Shown here in pieces: positions 7,732 through 15,972 of a stretch of DNA of 64,000 bases. The position numbers and the translations under genes were made by a program. The notes beneath the pieces are model-generated. The model had not been told where the DNA came from, searched no databases, and saw nothing but the letters and a program-made list of their open reading frames with translations. The number at the start of each line of letters is the position of its first letter. Position 1 is the first letter of the stretch. Origin of the DNA: Clostridia bacterium (GTDB taxonomy: Bacteria > Bacillota > DSM-521 > Neomoorellales > SLTJ01); assembly GCA_004347685.1 (NCBI GenBank), contig SLTJ01000026.1, positions 1-64,000 on the forward strand. Direction: 5' to 3'.

Positions 7732-9609
7732 CTAGCCGGCGCGGGAGCGCAACATCTGATAGAACCAGTTGAGCCAGGCGTAGGCCACCCCGCGGGTAAC
7801 GTAGGCCCCACCTTCCTCCCAGTGCTCCAGCACTACCGGGGGCATGGCCCCGGCCTCCCAGGCCCGGTCCAACAGTCTTATTACCGCCTCCCCTGGGTCG
7901 GCGGGCCGGTTATGCATGCGCAGAACCAGGGCCAGGGCCTGGCCCTTGGTCAAAGGCGCATTTGCGCCCAGGGGTTCTATTGCGGCCCGGTCCGGGAGGT
8001 TTTCCGGCGCATACCGCCGTACCAGCTCCCAGAGGAGGTCGCGAAACTCCCGCGCTGTCACCGGCCGGTCCAGCTCCAGGCTGGCCGCGTACCCCTGGCT
8101 GACCAGGCCAGTCTCCCGCAGGGAGCGCACCGCCGGGTAGGCCCAGTGGCCGGCGTCAGGGTTGGGAAAATGGAAATGCTCCAGGTAAGCCCCTTGCGCG
8201 ACTAGCCGCCGCCTCAGCTCGGTTACGGCCTGTTCGTCACCGGCCATCTGGCGAAAGCCCATCTTGGTTTCCAGGGACATGGCCGCCGCCACCCCGGCTG
8301 CCTGGCCCGTGGCCATGCCCACGGGGATGGTCCGGGCGCTGCCGGCGGCCAGGGAGGTGAAGGAAGCGGCCCGGCCAACCACCAGCAGGTTTTCTACCTC
8401 CCGAGGCACAAGGCAGCGGAAGGGGATGCCGTACTGGATGGGGTCACCCAGGATGTACCCCCAGTTATCCGGGGAGGTAGGCTGGATGTCCACCGGGTAG
8501 GAGCCGATAGCAATGGTATCCGGGAAATCGCGGTTCTCCAGCAGGTCATTGATGGTCAACTGGTATTCGCCAATAACATGCCGGGTTTCCCGTACGTATA
8601 GTTCCGGAGCCGTGCCGATCAGGTACGCCTGGCTGAAGCCAGGAATCCGCTGCCGCAGGTAGGCGACGATGCGCGGGGCCTCGGCCTGACCCCGCCGCAT
8701 CCCGTCCTGGTAAGACGCCGGAATCAGGCCGTCCACGCCAAAAATCTGCAGGGCGTTGATGAGGACGGTGCCGTCCTTCTGCCGCCCAATATTCAGGCCG
8801 CGCAGGCGCAGACCTTGCTCCTGCGGCTGATAGCCGCGGGCCTCTTTTAAGAAACCCCAAGCGCTGAAGTTGCTGGCGCCGGTACCCTTGTCCGCATCAG
8901 TATTTAGTGCCTGCCGGATGGCCGCCCAATCCACCCCGCCCACATGCAGCATCAGGGTGGCCACCATCTTTTCTCCCGGCAGATCGCGGTCCTCAGCCCC
9001 TACGGTATAGGGCACGCCGCTGGCCGCGGCCAGGTCCGCGTCCTGGGTGGCATCAATGAAACGGCGGCCGTAATAAGTGCGCTTTTTCGGCCCCAGCAGG
9101 GTTTGTTCCTCTACCTCCACCCCCACCAGGGTCTGGCCCGCCAAGACCGGGGCGACAAACCTGGCCCCCAGCTTCACTTGCAGGTGGGCTTCCTTCCCAA
9201 CCAGGCGGGCAAAAAAGTCCTTGGCCTCGCCCACGTCAAAGGCCTCACCACTCATGGCCTGGTAAAACTCGGTGAAGAGGCCCCTGGTTACCACCTTCCC
9301 CTGCGGGTCGCGGTTCATGTCAATGGTATTTAACATGCCGTAGGTCATCAGCCCGCCCAGACCATCCCGGCGCTCCAGGAGCAGGGTTTCCGCGCCGGCG
9401 CGGCTGGCGGCCACGGCTGCGGCCACCCCCTCGGGTTCGCCGCCAACGACAATCACGTCAAACGGTTGGCCGGCCGTCCCGGCCCCTGTCCCTGGCCCGG
9501 CATACCAGAAAACCAGCGCCGCAGCTACAGCCGCCACCCCAAGCAGCAGCCGCAACCAGAAACGGCGCCCTTTCTTTTTTACCCTTCCCCGCGCATACCC
9601 GGAACCCAT
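7732..9609 (-). CDS. Membrane-anchored FAD-dependent oxidoreductase with SLH-like tail
   Basis: About 625 residues. A basic N-terminus followed by one hydrophobic helix (LRLLLGVAAVAAALVFWYAG) suggests a signal anchor or signal peptide. The FAD-binding Rossmann motif reads VIVVGGEPEGVAAAVAASRAG with LLLERRDGLGGLMTYGML, as in the FAD_oxidored family; RRFIDATQDADLAAASG and ARTIPVGMATGQAAG are further family motifs. The last 150 residues (GHWAYPAVRSLRETGLV, TAREFRDLLWELV) resemble degenerate S-layer homology repeats. So this is probably an exported flavoprotein held at the cell surface; the substrate is unknown. ATG 9609 is preferred over a GTG at 9654 because AAGGAG stands near it, though the spacing is short. 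Confidence 0.8.
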   Translation of the reverse strand: MGSGYARGRVKKKGRRFWLRLLLGVAAVAAALVFWYAGPGTGAGTAGQPFDVIVVGGEPEGVAAAVAASRAGAETLLLERRDGLGGLMTYGMLNTIDMNRDPQGKVVTRGLFTEFYQAMSGEAFDVGEAKDFFARLVGKEAHLQVKLGARFVAPVLAGQTLVGVEVEEQTLLGPKKRTYYGRRFIDATQDADLAAASGVPYTVGAEDRDLPGEKMVATLMLHVGGVDWAAIRQALNTDADKGTGASNFSAWGFLKEARGYQPQEQGLRLRGLNIGRQKDGTVLINALQIFGVDGLIPASYQDGMRRGQAEAPRIVAYLRQRIPGFSQAYLIGTAPELYVRETRHVIGEYQLTINDLLENRDFPDTIAIGSYPVDIQPTSPDNWGYILGDPIQYGIPFRCLVPREVENLLVVGRAASFTSLAAGSARTIPVGMATGQAAGVAAAMSLETKMGFRQMAGDEQAVTELRRRLVAQGAYLEHFHFPNPDAGHWAYPAVRSLRETGLVSQGYAASLELDRPVTAREFRDLLWELVRRYAPENLPDRAAIEPLGANAPLTKGQALALVLRMHNRPADPGEAVIRLLDRAWEAGAMPPVVLEHWEEGGAYVTRGVAYAWLNWFYQMLRSRAG

Positions 9610-9789
9610 TTCTCCTTCCCCCAACTTGTGAAAACCACTTGCTGCTCCCTTCACCCAGCGTTACCGGCGGAATGCCGTCCCCGGGTCCGCACCGCCTGCG
9701 CCGCCACCCGGATAAAAATAAAACTAGACGAGGGGGCGCAGACGTGTAGATAGGGAGACAGCCGCACGTACAAATTCAGGCCGCGGTTT

Positions 9790-10917
9790 TCAGGACTTTT
9801 CCCCCAGGGTTAACCCTAGCGCCAGACGATCTTCGCCTCTAATCACCGTCAACTGCACCCGGTCTCCCGGCCGGTGGCGCTCAAGGAACTTCTGCAGGTC
9901 ACCGGCCCGGGCCACCTTCTGTCCCTCAGCCTCCACCAGCACGTCCTCGACCTTCATACCCGCCTTGTCCGCCGGACTACCGGGCAGGACCTCGCTGATA
10001 AACAGGCCGGCCGGCATGCCGGACCAACGGGATACCTGCGGCGTTACCTCCTGGAAACTTATCCCCAGAAAGGGGCGGCGCACCCGGCCCTGGCTGATAA
10101 GCTGCTCGATAACCGGGCGGGCATCGTTGATGGGGATGGCAAAACCCATACCCTCCACCTCGGGGGCCGCTATCTTGACGCTGTTGATCCCCACCACCTC
10201 ACCCCGGCTGTTGGCCAGGGCGCCGCCGCTGTTGCCCGGATTAATGGCCGCATCTGTCTGCAGCACCCGCAGGGTTACTTCCTGGCCCGGCCGGCTCGAG
10301 ACCGTTATCTCCCGGTTCAGGGCGCTGACCACCCCGGCCGTTACCGTGCGGGCAAACTCCGGCCCCAAGGGGTTACCCACGGCCACAACCAGTTCCCCTA
10401 CCTGCAAGGCCGCCGAATCCCCCAGGACCGCCTCCTTAAGTCCCCGGGCATCCACCTGCACTACAGCCAGGTCGGTATCCGGGTCCCCGCCCACCAGCCG
10501 GGCTTCGTACTCCCTTTCCCCGTCTACTGTCACCGCCAGGCGACGGTAACCTTCAATCACGTGGTAGTTGGTGACAATATCTCCCCGCCCGGCGTCAATA
10601 ACTATGCCCGATCCTGACTTCACCTCGCCGCCGGCAAAGACATCCCGCCGGCTGTAGTTGGTGATGCCGACCACACTCGGACCTATCCGCCTGGCGATGT
10701 CTATCACCGGAGCCTGTCCCGCCGGGAGGCTTACCAGCGGGGCCGGAGAGGGAACGGCGCTGGTGTCTTCCCGCCCGGGACTGCGGGTAGGCGGCGGGAA
10801 GAGGCCCCCGGCCAGGGCGATTACCGCGGCCCCTAATAGCATTCCCGCCAGCAACCAGCCCAGGTAACGCCACCTGGACCGCCGGGGATAGTAAAAGTTA
10901 CGGCTGAAGTAACTCAA
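9790..10917 (-). CDS. htrA: HtrA/DegP-type serine protease with PDZ domain
   Basis: About 375 residues: one N-terminal membrane anchor (LGWLLAGMLLGAAVIAL), a trypsin-like protease domain with the catalytic triad visible as His in VTNYHVI, Asp in DPDTDLAVVQV and Ser in NPGNSGGAL, and one C-terminal PDZ domain (GLFISEVLPGSPADKAGM). It should degrade or refold misfolded envelope proteins outside the membrane. The TTG at 10917 is chosen because a strong GGGAGG sits seven bases upstream; the in-frame ATG at 10938 has no such site. It lies downstream of murA on the same strand. Confidence 0.93.
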   Translation of the reverse strand: MSYFSRNFYYPRRSRWRYLGWLLAGMLLGAAVIALAGGLFPPPTRSPGREDTSAVPSPAPLVSLPAGQAPVIDIARRIGPSVVGITNYSRRDVFAGGEVKSGSGIVIDAGRGDIVTNYHVIEGYRRLAVTVDGEREYEARLVGGDPDTDLAVVQVDARGLKEAVLGDSAALQVGELVVAVGNPLGPEFARTVTAGVVSALNREITVSSRPGQEVTLRVLQTDAAINPGNSGGALANSRGEVVGINSVKIAAPEVEGMGFAIPINDARPVIEQLISQGRVRRPFLGISFQEVTPQVSRWSGMPAGLFISEVLPGSPADKAGMKVEDVLVEAEGQKVARAGDLQKFLERHRPGDRVQLTVIRGEDRLALGLTLGEKS

Positions 10918-10945
10918 AGAGATTCCTCCCTCTGGCATGGGTTTT

Positions 10946-10978
10946 GTCGCGGCCCGCAGCGCGCTGCGGACCCGACAG
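10946..10978. repeat. Nested palindrome upstream of htrA
   Basis: A perfect 16-base palindrome at 10954-10969 (CCGCAGCGCGCTGCGG) is enclosed by TGTCG and CGACA arms at 10946-10950 and 10974-10978. It lies in the 135-base gap between murA and htrA. It could be an operator or an RNA stem; no T-run follows on either strand, so an intrinsic terminator is unlikely. Confidence 0.5.
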
Positions 10979-11052
10979 CCCCTCCCCCTGCGGTTACAGG
11001 TGTGATAATTTATCCGGGTGCATGCCCGGCCGAGCCGGGCCGGATGTCCGGA

Positions 11053-12309
11053 TTAGGAAACCTCCGATACTATCTCTGCCCCCAGGGCCTGCATCTTAGC
11101 CAGGCAATCTTCATAGCCGCGGTTAATGCCTTCCACCCCCGTCAGGCGGCTTTCCCCCTCGGCCGCCAGGGCGGCCAGCAGCAGGGCCGCGCCCCCACGC
11201 AACTCGGGTACCCGCACTTCGGCCCCCCAGAGTTTGGGCTGGCCAATGACTACCGCCGTCTGCCCCTCAATCTTTATCTGCGCCCCCATACGCTGCAGCT
11301 CCTCGGCTACCTGGTAGCGGTTTTCAAATACCGTTTCCACCACTACGCCCGTCCCCGCGGCCAGGGCCAGCACCGCCAGCATGGGCGACTGCAGGTCGGT
11401 AGGGAAGCCCGGGTAAGGCATGGTCTTGACATTGACCGCCCGGACCCGCTCCGGCCCGGTGATGGTTAGTGTCTCGCCAGCCTCCTCCACCCTGGCCCCC
11501 AGCTCCTGGATCTTGGCGGTTACTGGCTGCAGGTGCAGGGGAATCACGTTTTCCACCGTTACCCGGCCCCGGGTAATCACCGCCGCCAGCATGTAGGTTC
11601 CGGCTTCAATGCGGTCGGGAATCACCGTGTGGCGCGCCGGCCCGAGTTCAAAGCCCCCTTCCACCCGGATCACGTCGGTGCCCGCGCCCCGCACGTGTGC
11701 GCCCATGGCATTGAGAAAACTGGCCAGGTCTACTATCTCCGGCTCCTTGGCCGCGTTTTCAATAATGGTCTGACCAGGGACCCGGCAGGCCGCCAGCACC
11801 AGATTCTCGGTAGCGCCCACGCTGGGGAAATCCAAATATATCTTGGCCGGGTGCAGGTCATGTCCTGAGGCCAGAACCTGCCCACCTGCAATCCTCGCCG
11901 CGGCGCCCATAGCCGCCAGACCCTTGAGGTGCAGGTCCAGGGGGCGCAGGCCGATATTGCATCCCCCGGGCAGGGGAATATGGGCCTCGCCTTTCTTGGC
12001 CAGCAGGGCTCCCAGCAACAAGCTGGAGGCCCTTATCCTCCGTGCCTCGGCAAAGGGGATACTCCCGGCAATTTTTTCCGGCACCTCCAGCCTGAGTAAA
12101 CCGGCCTCCTCCCAGTGGCCGCCCACCCCCAGGCTATGCAAGATATTGAGCGTCACTTCAACATCCTGGACCCGGGGAATATTCTCCAACACCACCGGAC
12201 CAGTGGCCAGCACGCTGGCCGCCAGCACGGCCAGGGCGGCATTTTTGCTGCCGCTGATGCGCACCCGCCCTATCAGTTGTCTGCCACCCCGGACCTTCCA
12301 GGAGGCCAT
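11053..12309 (-). CDS. murA: UDP-N-acetylglucosamine 1-carboxyvinyltransferase
   Basis: 418 residues, the normal length for MurA, which transfers enolpyruvate from PEP to UDP-GlcNAc in the first committed step of peptidoglycan synthesis in the cytoplasm. Lys22 (ISGSKNAAL) and the PEP-reactive, fosfomycin-sensitive Cys117 in LPGGCNIG are present, as are RIRASSLLLGALLAKKG and the C-terminal RGGAALLLAALAAEGES. Many Firmicutes have two murA paralogues; from one copy I cannot tell which this is. It is divergent from the branched-polyamine synthase gene and is followed by htrA. Confidence 0.97.
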   Translation of the reverse strand: MASWKVRGGRQLIGRVRISGSKNAALAVLAASVLATGPVVLENIPRVQDVEVTLNILHSLGVGGHWEEAGLLRLEVPEKIAGSIPFAEARRIRASSLLLGALLAKKGEAHIPLPGGCNIGLRPLDLHLKGLAAMGAAARIAGGQVLASGHDLHPAKIYLDFPSVGATENLVLAACRVPGQTIIENAAKEPEIVDLASFLNAMGAHVRGAGTDVIRVEGGFELGPARHTVIPDRIEAGTYMLAAVITRGRVTVENVIPLHLQPVTAKIQELGARVEEAGETLTITGPERVRAVNVKTMPYPGFPTDLQSPMLAVLALAAGTGVVVETVFENRYQVAEELQRMGAQIKIEGQTAVVIGQPKLWGAEVRVPELRGGAALLLAALAAEGESRLTGVEGINRGYEDCLAKMQALGAEIVSEVS

Positions 12310-12385
12310 CTCCCTACCCCCAACACTGATTCTTTCTTCCCTTATTTCGGCCCTGCTAATAGTATTCCTGCTGCGGCCCGAACAT

Positions 12386-12415
12386 TTGACAGCGGAGACG
12401 ATTTTCTGCTATAAA
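12386..12415 (+). promoter_or_regulatory. Promoter of the polyamine synthase gene
   Basis: TTGACA at 12386-12391 and TATAAA at 12410-12415 with an 18-base spacer, 20 bases before the ATG; the purine run GGGGAGG lies between. Good sigma-A consensus match. Confidence 0.7.
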
Positions 12416-12434
12416 CTTCTGGGGAGGTCGAAAG

Positions 12435-13448
12435 ATGGAGAGAAGCGCACAGCAAATAACGCGGGCCATCCTCGAGGAGCCATTGAGCCTGTGGGAGCTC
12501 CTCCCCCTGACTGGCAATGACGCCACCGCGTGCGTATCGGCTCTACAAAACTTGCTGACGTCCGGCCTGGTGACCCGGCAGGGAAACAAGTTCGCCCTGA
12601 CCCCTGCCGGCCGGGAACGGGCCAGAGAAATGAAACTCACGTCTACGCCGGATCTCACCTGCCCCGCCTGTGAAGGCAAGGGCCTGGTGCCGCAGGTTTT
12701 TTTCTCCCAGGTGGAAACAGAGCTGGCAGAACTGGCCCACCGCCGGCCGGACATGAAAGCCGAGTTTGACCAGGGCTGCGTCCGGGTGGCCGACAGCCTG
12801 GGACGCGTGCTCGTCATGTACCGGCAGGGCGACCTGGAAGGAAGGGAGATACTGTTTCTAGGAGATGACGACCTGACCAGTCTGGCGGCGGCCCTAACCG
12901 GGTTGCCGGCCGGCATTACGGTGCTGGAAATTGACCCGCAACTGGTGGCCTTCCTCCGCACTGTAGCTCAAGAGCGCGGTTGGGAAAACCTGCGGGTAAG
13001 GGAATATGACGTTCGCAACCCCTGGCCGGAAGATCTGCACGGGCAATTTGACGTGGCGGTGACCGACCCGGTAGAAACCAGGGCTGGTTTTACCCTCTTT
13101 CTTTCCCGGGCCACCGAGGGGCTGCGCGGCCCGGGCACCGCCCTGTACTTCGGCCTGACCCGGCTGGAATCCGACCTGGCCCGGTGGGGATACTTCCAGC
13201 AGACGCTGCTGCAAATGGGCTGGGTCATCACCGAGATCCTACCTTCGTTCCACCGCTACCACCTGCCCGGGTGGCAGTTCGTCCTCGAGGAGTGTCCGGG
13301 GGCCGTGGAGTTGGATCCCGGGGCTCCGTCACCAGGGGCTTCTTGGTATACCTCCAGCCTGGTCCGCCTGGAAGCTCCAGGCGAGCTCCGGCCCGCCCAT
13401 ACCGGCGAAGTTCGGCTGGGAGCGGAGCTTTACGTAGACGGGCATTAA
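12435..13448 (+). CDS. bpsA: N4-bis(aminopropyl)spermidine synthase (branched-polyamine synthase)
   Basis: 337 residues: an N-terminal winged-helix-like segment (about 1-70), a CPAC zinc-like pair (PDLTCPACEGKGLV), and a Rossmann aminopropyltransferase domain with GDDDLTSLAAAL, VLEIDPQLVAFL and TDPVETRAGF, the DUF43/BpsA motifs. The enzyme adds aminopropyl groups from decarboxylated S-adenosylmethionine to spermidine to make a quaternary branched polyamine, known to matter for growth at high temperature in Thermococcus and present in thermophilic bacteria. It has its own promoter and is divergent from murA. It is the best single sign that the host is a thermophile. Confidence 0.88.
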   Translation: MERSAQQITRAILEEPLSLWELLPLTGNDATACVSALQNLLTSGLVTRQGNKFALTPAGRERAREMKLTSTPDLTCPACEGKGLVPQVFFSQVETELAELAHRRPDMKAEFDQGCVRVADSLGRVLVMYRQGDLEGREILFLGDDDLTSLAAALTGLPAGITVLEIDPQLVAFLRTVAQERGWENLRVREYDVRNPWPEDLHGQFDVAVTDPVETRAGFTLFLSRATEGLRGPGTALYFGLTRLESDLARWGYFQQTLLQMGWVITEILPSFHRYHLPGWQFVLEECPGAVELDPGAPSPGASWYTSSLVRLEAPGELRPAHTGEVRLGAELYVDGH

Positions 13449-13463
13449 AATTCTCCCAGCCTA

Positions 13464-13492
13464 TTTTCAGCCCCCAAGTAATATGCTATAAT
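13464..13492 (+). promoter_or_regulatory. Promoter of the NifU-like gene
   Basis: A perfect TATAAT at 13487-13492 with a weak TTTTCA at 13464-13469, 17 bases apart. It stands 35 bases before the NifU-like start, which is preceded by GGAGGGTGG. Confidence 0.6.
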
Positions 13493-13526
13493 AAGTCTAA
13501 TTTGAACCACGGAGGGTGGTGAAAAA

Positions 13527-13751
13527 GTGAAGGAAAAGGTGGAAGCAATCCTGGGCAAAATCCGCCCGTCCCTGCAGGCTGACGGGGGTGACGTGGAACT
13601 TGTCGGCGTGAATGAAGATAATGGGGTGGTGACCGTACACCTGACAGGAGCCTGCGGCGGCTGCCCCATGGCTACCATGACCCTGAAACAGGGTATTGAG
13701 CAGTCCCTGAAGGAGGAGATCCCGGGGGTTAGCCAGGTAATAGCCGTCTAG
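13527..13751 (+). CDS. NifU-like iron-sulfur scaffold protein (Nfu)
   Basis: A 74-residue protein consisting only of the NifU C-terminal domain: IRPSLQADGGDVELV, then GACGGCPMATMTLKQGIEQ with the Cys43-x2-Cys46 pair that binds a labile 4Fe-4S cluster between two subunits. It would carry or deliver Fe-S clusters in the cytoplasm, fitting the many Fe-S enzymes nearby. The start is set by GGAGGGTGG and GTG. It has its own promoter and no obvious operon partner. Confidence 0.93.
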   Translation: MKEKVEAILGKIRPSLQADGGDVELVGVNEDNGVVTVHLTGACGGCPMATMTLKQGIEQSLKEEIPGVSQVIAV

Positions 13752-13868
13752 GCCCTTACTTCTAACAGCGGCGGTGATAGGCGGTGGCCTGAGTAGACAC
13801 TCATGCCGCCGGTGGTGTCACCAACAGAGGATGAAAACGGGGCGGTGGCACAGACGGGAGTTAAGATC

Positions 13869-13975
13869 AGGAACCTGGCACTCAACTAGTAGCCTCACCA
13901 TACCTTATCATCCCCAAAGCGGTACCCCGAGGGGGCATTTTGGCGAACGAACAACGGGTTGAGTGCCAGGTTCCT
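13869..13975. repeat. Inverted repeat pair, 18-base arms
   Basis: AGGAACCTGGCACTCAAC at 13869-13886 is the exact reverse complement of the 18 bases at 13958-13975, enclosing 71 bases with no open frame. The pattern could be a small non-autonomous element or a remnant of one; no target-site duplication was established. Confidence 0.6.
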
Positions 13976-14031
13976 ACGAGTGTCCCACCTCCCACTTCCC
14001 ACCTCTCACTTCTCATTTTCAGGGCAGCTTT

Positions 14032-14061
14032 AAGCCCGGCCTTACCGGCCGGGCTTTTTTT
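14032..14061 (+). terminator. Intrinsic terminator
   Basis: Stem AGCCCGGCC (14033-14041) pairs with GGCCGGGCT (14047-14055) around a five-base loop and is followed by a run of T to 14061. It ends rightward transcription, about 280 bases past the NifU-like gene. Confidence 0.85.
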
Positions 14062-14315
14062 AATAAAAACCGGAACGCGCGCCAAGACTCGCCGTGTAAC
14101 CTGTAGAAGATACGATGCCCGGACTCGAGTCCAAGGCTCCTCGGTTCATTGTAACTGCTCCGCCTGCCTGCCGGGTACGTGGCTCCGCCAATCGTGGGCT
14201 CGGCTTGCCATGATCAACGCCGGCCGCGACCTGGAGCACTGACCGCCCGACATAGACAGAGCCTAAGTAGCTACGGTTCATTTATAATTAGTGCTAAAAG
14301 AGCTGCTTCTGGCTG

Positions 14316-14501
14316 TTATTTAGTGCTGGTCTGCTGCTTCTGCCCGCCAAAGAAGGTCACCAGGAAGCCGAAAATCACTACCAGAATGCCGAGAACGACA
14401 CTGCCCCACATGGCCAGGGCATTGGCCCCCATCCCGGCTACGAACGGGAGGATGATCACCAGGATACCCAGGATCAAGTTTATCCACTTAGTCCACTGCA
14501 T
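14316..14501 (-). CDS. Small SPW-repeat membrane protein
   Basis: 61 residues: MQWTKWINLILGILVIILPF begins with the W-x3-N-x2-L-G motif of the SPW family, followed by two hydrophobic helices and a polar tail ending in QKQQTSTK. SPW proteins are small inner-membrane proteins of unknown role. ATG at 14501 is preceded by AAGGAAAGGGGG; the frame open upstream of it has no support. Its promoter is at 14596-14623. Confidence 0.7.
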   Translation of the reverse strand: MQWTKWINLILGILVIILPFVAGMGANALAMWGSVVLGILVVIFGFLVTFFGGQKQQTSTK

Positions 14502-14595
14502 AGCACTGCCCCCTTTCCTTACCAGGTCGCGCGTCCGGTTTTTGCCGGCTGGGACAGCACTTCGGGTTGCATCCCGGTTCTGATACCAGTCTAAG

Positions 14596-14623
14596 TTTAT
14601 AACCCCAAATGATGGAAAGTCAA
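14596..14623 (-). promoter_or_regulatory. Promoter of the SPW membrane protein gene
   Basis: On the minus strand TTGACT (14618-14623) and TATAAA (14596-14601) are 16 bases apart, 95 bases before the ATG. The rest of the 14502-14808 gap shows no gene. Confidence 0.5.
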
Positions 14624-14808
14624 AGGCCAAAATCCAGCCTTTAACGCCGCCGTGGTCCTTAACTAATAATATGTGCCCGCAGGGTAAAAAATGCACGGTC
14701 TCACGACCGCGCACGTGGATAAGTACCGAAATTCTCTTTATTTTAAGTCTGCCTCTGGCCGCGGTCCAGGGCCGGGAGCCTCCCCCGTCCAACCGGTCAC
14801 TTTGGAGG

Positions 14809-15972
14809 TCAATACTTGTGGCGCAGGGCCGCCAGCGGGTCCAGCCGGGCGGCGCGCCAGGCCGGGTAACCGCTGGCGGCCAGGCTGGTGCCCAGGGCCA
14901 GAAGCAAAGCTGATACCAACAGACGGAAACCCACGGCAAAACTCGTACCCGGACCCAAGATAAAGGGAACCGCCAGCCGGGCGGCCACCGTACCCACCAG
15001 GTAGCCCCCAAGTCCCCCGGCCAGGGCGAGAATAACCGCCTCGCCCACCAGGATAAACAGGATATGCTTCTGACGGTAGCCGATGGTCCGCAGCAGCCCG
15101 ATTTCGGCCGTCCTTTCCTGCACGGCTCCGGTCTCGGTGGTAAAAACGATCACGCCGGCAATGACGAGGAGCAGCCAGGAAATGAAGCGGGCCAAACCGG
15201 CAAAGCGGGCTTCTGCTTCCTGCCGCTGGCGGGCCGCCGCCTCCCCCTGCAGTGCGGCGGTGACCCCCGGTGGCAGGATGGCCGCCAGGGCCGCGATGAA
15301 GGCCTGCGCCTGGGGCTGGCTGTCAGTTTCCAACACCACCTGGATGGTGCTGAGGCCCGATGACCGGGGGGCGAGGGCCTGTACCGCCTCCAGGGGGGCA
15401 AAGAGGAGCCGGTCATCAATGCTGCCGGTAGCCTCAAGAAGGCCGGACACCTGAAACACCTTCCCCGCCAGGGCGAGCTGGTCCCCGGGCCGGACCGCAA
15501 GCTGCTCGGCCGCCGCCCTACCCAGCAGAACCTGCCGGGCCCGCGGATAGCTCCCCTCCACCCGCCAGTACGGCCGTCGCTTCTGTTCCGCCGTGAAGTC
15601 GCTCCCCACCAGGAGGAAGCTTTGCCCCTTGGCCTCCACCGGCCGCACCAGCTCCGGCACCACCGCCACTACCGGATAGCCCGCCGCCGCCCGCCGTACT
15701 GCCTGGGCGAGCTCCGCCTTCAGGTAGCGGGTCTGGGCCGTACCGGCAGTGGCCACGGTAAGGCCCTGGTAGGAAAGGCTGTACTCCTCCCGCACCGGCG
15801 TTACCACTACCACCTGACTGACTTCGCCGGCCCCGGCCCGCCGTTCCAGGGGCAGGGCCATGGAACTCAAGGCCACGTAAGCCCCGATGCCGGTAAGGAT
15901 GCCGAGAAACAGGAAAAGAGCCCGGGTCCGGCTGGTGAGGATATGCCGGTAGATCAGGTGACTCAACCGCAA
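14809..15972 (-). CDS. MacB/FtsX-type ABC transporter permease
   Basis: 387 residues with the FtsX/MacB layout: one N-terminal membrane helix (RALFLFLGILTGIGAYVAL), a periplasmic-type domain of about 220 residues, then three membrane helices at the C-terminus, with EIGLLRTIGYRQKHIL as the conserved cytoplasmic loop that contacts the ATPase. The start overlaps the end of the ATPase gene by ten bases. With the second permease and the DUF2318 protein it forms a leftward operon; such systems act as mechanotransmitters or exporters, and the association with DUF2318 hints at a metal or haem-linked role. Confidence 0.85.
   Translation of the reverse strand: MRLSHLIYRHILTSRTRALFLFLGILTGIGAYVALSSMALPLERRAGAGEVSQVVVVTPVREEYSLSYQGLTVATAGTAQTRYLKAELAQAVRRAAAGYPVVAVVPELVRPVEAKGQSFLLVGSDFTAEQKRRPYWRVEGSYPRARQVLLGRAAAEQLAVRPGDQLALAGKVFQVSGLLEATGSIDDRLLFAPLEAVQALAPRSSGLSTIQVVLETDSQPQAQAFIAALAAILPPGVTAALQGEAAARQRQEAEARFAGLARFISWLLLVIAGVIVFTTETGAVQERTAEIGLLRTIGYRQKHILFILVGEAVILALAGGLGGYLVGTVAARLAVPFILGPGTSFAVGFRLLVSALLLALGTSLAASGYPAWRAARLDPLAALRHKY

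Larger units (their letters stand above)
13752..14315. other. Long intergenic region with repeats and a terminator
   Basis: 560 bases without a convincing gene. It holds an 18-base inverted repeat pair (13869-13886 and 13958-13975), a pyrimidine-rich block around 13980-14022, and a strong rightward terminator at 14032-14061. The terminator far from the NifU-like stop suggests either a long 3' leader or an unrecognised small transcript in between. Confidence 0.5.

Noticed and set aside
10954-10969. Palindrome upstream of htrA as murA terminator
   Set aside because: No T-run follows on the minus strand, so an intrinsic terminator is not supported; listed only as a repeat.
14070-14290. tRNA-like or riboswitch-like sequence
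   Set aside because: GGACTCGAGTCC and nearby GC stems suggested structure, but no cloverleaf, anticodon arm or T-loop motif could be built.
14502-15011. Long extension upstream of the SPW protein
   Set aside because: The extension overlaps the ABC permease in another frame and lies upstream of the likely SPW promoter; the 61-residue product matches the family.
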